6,138 bases of DNA from Candidatus Parcubacteria bacterium (GTDB lineage: Bacteria; Patescibacteriota; Minisyncoccia; Minisyncoccales; Minisyncoccaceae). Positions within the stretch are counted from its first letter, which is position 1. Every line of letters begins with the position of its first letter. Below the pieces are notes generated by a model. The model saw only the letters and a program-made list of their open reading frames with translations. It was not told the origin of the DNA and ran no database searches. The stretch covers positions 1 to 6,138 of the forward strand of contig JAGOOU010000030.1 in NCBI GenBank assembly GCA_017992335.1. Direction: 5' to 3'. Shown here piece by piece: positions 5,246-6,138 of this stretch. The translations under genes were made by a program, and so were the position numbers.

Positions 5246-5450
5246 CATTATTATCATCATCTCTTAATTCTACTCCGTTTATTTCTTCTATTGCTTCGTA
5301 AGGACATAATTCTTCTCCACCACACTCTTCAACTTTTGCTGAACTGATGACTTTTGCTTTATCTCCCTCCATTTCAGTTCCTTCTCCACAAATTGCAGTA
5401 CAAGTACCACAACCAATGCATTTCTCTTTATTTACCTTATATTCTTTCAT
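5241..5450 (-). CDS. Single [4Fe-4S] ferredoxin, Thermotoga/Pyrococcus-like layout
   Basis: This 69-residue soluble low-potential electron carrier has CIGCGTCTAIC (11-21) giving Cys11, Cys14, Cys17 and Cys21, then Cys43 and the ELCP motif with Cys49. In monocluster ferredoxins of this layout the cluster is held by the first three Cys and the distal CP Cys (11, 14, 17, 49), while the remaining pair (21 and 43) can form a disulfide; here all six are present. The fourth Cys is followed by Gly rather than the usual Pro, which fits its not being a cluster ligand of a second site. The C-terminal tail is very acidic (RDDDNND). It starts 4 nt after the ppa stop, so the two are probably one transcript. 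The redox partner is not in the window; anaerobic or fermentative metabolism is an inference. Confidence 0.9.
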   Translation of the reverse strand: MKEYKVNKEKCIGCGTCTAICGEGTEMEGDKAKVISSAKVEECGGEELCPYEAIEEINGVELRDDDNND

Positions 5451-5454
5451 AATA

Positions 5455-5928
5455 TTATTTTTTACACTTATTTATTATTTCTTCTGCTTTTTCTCTTGAT
5501 TCAAATCCCGTTATTTTAACCCATTTATTTGGTTCAAGTCTTTTATATGTTTCAAAAAATTCTTGAATCTCTTTTTTCTGGTGTTCTTTTAGGTCAGAAA
5601 TATCATTAATTTCTTTAAACCTAGGGTCAATCTTATCATCTGGAACAGCAATAATCTTGTAATCAAGCCCTGCTTCATCTTCCATGTTTAGCATACCAAT
5701 AATCTTTGCTGGAACAACACAACCTGGAAAGGTTGGATTAGTGGCTAATACAACAACATCTAATGGATCTCCATCATCAGCTAAAGTATTTTCGATAAAA
5801 CCATATTCAAAAGGAAAATGAACTGGAGAATAAAGAGTCCTATCTAATGTTATTTTATTAGTTTCTTTATCTAATTCGTATTTATTTAAACTTCCCTTGG
5901 GAATTTCTATAAAAATGTTGATTTTCAT
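5455..5928 (-). CDS. ppa: Inorganic pyrophosphatase, family I (soluble)
   Basis: It hydrolyses PPi to two phosphates in the cytosol, pulling nucleic-acid, tRNA-charging and lipid synthesis forward. The 157-residue length is normal for a bacterial family I enzyme. Active-site residues, by alignment to the E. coli enzyme from memory: Lys16 and Glu18 (NKYELDKE), Arg30 (LDRTLY), Tyr42 (EYGF), the signature DGDPLDV with Asp52, Asp54 and Asp57, the DEAG motif with Asp84, Asp89 (LDYKIIAVPDD), and YKRLEPNKWVK (128-138). Nothing essential appears missing. It starts 57 nt downstream of gpsA and sits 4 nt ahead of the ferredoxin gene. No Shine-Dalgarno is visible; two TATAAT boxes lie in the upstream gap. 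Confidence 0.95.
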   Translation of the reverse strand: MKINIFIEIPKGSLNKYELDKETNKITLDRTLYSPVHFPFEYGFIENTLADDGDPLDVVVLATNPTFPGCVVPAKIIGMLNMEDEAGLDYKIIAVPDDKIDPRFKEINDISDLKEHQKKEIQEFFETYKRLEPNKWVKITGFESREKAEEIINKCKK

Positions 5929-5943
5929 AAAATTATATTACTT

Positions 5944-5949
5944 ATTATA
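5944..5949 (-). promoter_or_regulatory. Candidate -10 box for ppa
   Basis: There is a perfect TATAAT on the minus strand 15 nt before the ppa ATG, allowing a leader of about 8 nt. No convincing -35 is seen at 16-18 nt upstream. A second TATAAT at 5932-5937 is too close to the ATG to be useful. In such AT-rich sequence the match is weak evidence. Confidence 0.3.
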
Positions 5950-5958
5950 TAAAATAAG

Positions 5959-5989
5959 ATAGCTTAAAATTAATAATTATTCAAGCTAT
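5959..5989 (-). terminator. Weak hairpin over the gpsA stop codon
   Basis: ATAGCTT (minus strand, 5989-5983) and AAGCTAT (5965-5959) form a perfect 7-bp stem with a 17-nt AT-rich loop, followed by CTTATTTTAT. The gpsA TAG is in the left arm. The long loop, low-GC stem and broken T-run make it a poor intrinsic terminator; it may only mark the gene boundary. Confidence 0.3.
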
Positions 5990-6138
5990 TCGGCTTTCTT
6001 TTTCCTTTGCATTAATTCTTTAACTGCTTCTTTCGGCTTTTTATTCTCATAAATCATTTGATAAACTCTTTCTACAAGTGGCATATCTACTTTGTATTTC
6101 TTGCTTAATTGATAAACTGCTTCAGAAGTAGTCACACC
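5986..6138 (-). CDS. gpsA: Glycerol-3-phosphate dehydrogenase [NAD(P)+], C-terminal end (partial)
   Basis: These are the last 50 codons plus TAG of a gene entering from the right edge. The visible residues show GVTTSEAVYQL (1-11), KYKVDMPLVERVYQMIYE (15-32) and the ending PKEAVKELMQRKKKAE. This is the characteristic C-terminal helical domain of GpsA ([ED]-M-P-[IL]-[VT]-x-x-V-Y-x-[VI]-[LI]-[YF]-E, then a terminal LM-x-R). The enzyme reduces dihydroxyacetone phosphate to sn-glycerol-3-phosphate for phospholipid backbones; its Rossmann domain and catalytic Lys are outside the window. The 57-nt gap to ppa holds a weak hairpin and a possible -10 box. Confidence 0.85.
   Translation of the reverse strand, partial: GVTTSEAVYQLSKKYKVDMPLVERVYQMIYENKKPKEAVKELMQRKKKAE

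Noticed and set aside
5210..5985. tRNA or other structured RNA genes in the short intergenic gaps
   Set aside because: The gaps are 4 to 57 nt and A/T-only apart from the hairpins already listed; no cloverleaf or T-loop motif is visible.

Overview
The window is an AT-rich stretch in which every supported gene lies on the minus strand, so transcription runs from high to low coordinates. In transcription order it holds: the C-terminal end of a glycerol-3-phosphate dehydrogenase (gpsA, cut by the right edge), an inorganic pyrophosphatase, a single-cluster ferredoxin ending in an intrinsic terminator, the tRNA 2-thiolase mnmA, a 65-residue CxxC protein of the DUF1858 / hybrid-cluster-associated type, a membrane-anchored ComEC-like metallo-beta-lactamase protein, a nucleoside diphosphate kinase with two insertions, a 126-nt long-hairpin element followed by a terminator, a large secreted repeat protein, and at the left edge what looks like the first 26 codons of an IS30-type transposase.

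The likely host is a member of the Candidate Phyla Radiation (Patescibacteria, Parcubacteria-like). This is inferred from the low GC, tight gene packing, the enlarged NDK with NLIHCTD around the catalytic His, the stand-alone ComEC-type hydrolase and the secreted repeat protein. TGA is used as a stop (mnmA, DUF1858 gene, surface protein) and reading frames are clean under the standard code, so the UGA=Gly lineages (SR1/Gracilibacteria) are unlikely. The assignment comes from remembered family features, not a search.

Regions: 5986-6138 gpsA tail; 5241-5928 ppa and ferredoxin, separated by 4 nt and closed by a strong hairpin plus T-tract; 3214-5209 mnmA, DUF1858 gene and MBL gene, linked by two 4-nt ATGA overlaps, with ndk 5 nt further on (2606-3208). 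Together these are housekeeping functions: phospholipid precursor supply, pyrophosphate removal, electron transfer, U34 tRNA thiolation and NTP balancing. mnmA (CxxC plus a distal Cys) directly coupled to a small CxxC protein is the most suggestive functional pairing.

The left half is accessory. The 781-residue surface protein has three ~120-aa modules followed by two nearly identical 155-aa modules and the beginning of a third. That third copy stops after about 20 residues and runs into a basic tail which is an out-of-frame reading of the putative transposase start. The simplest explanation is that an insertion sequence has cut off the 3' end of the gene.
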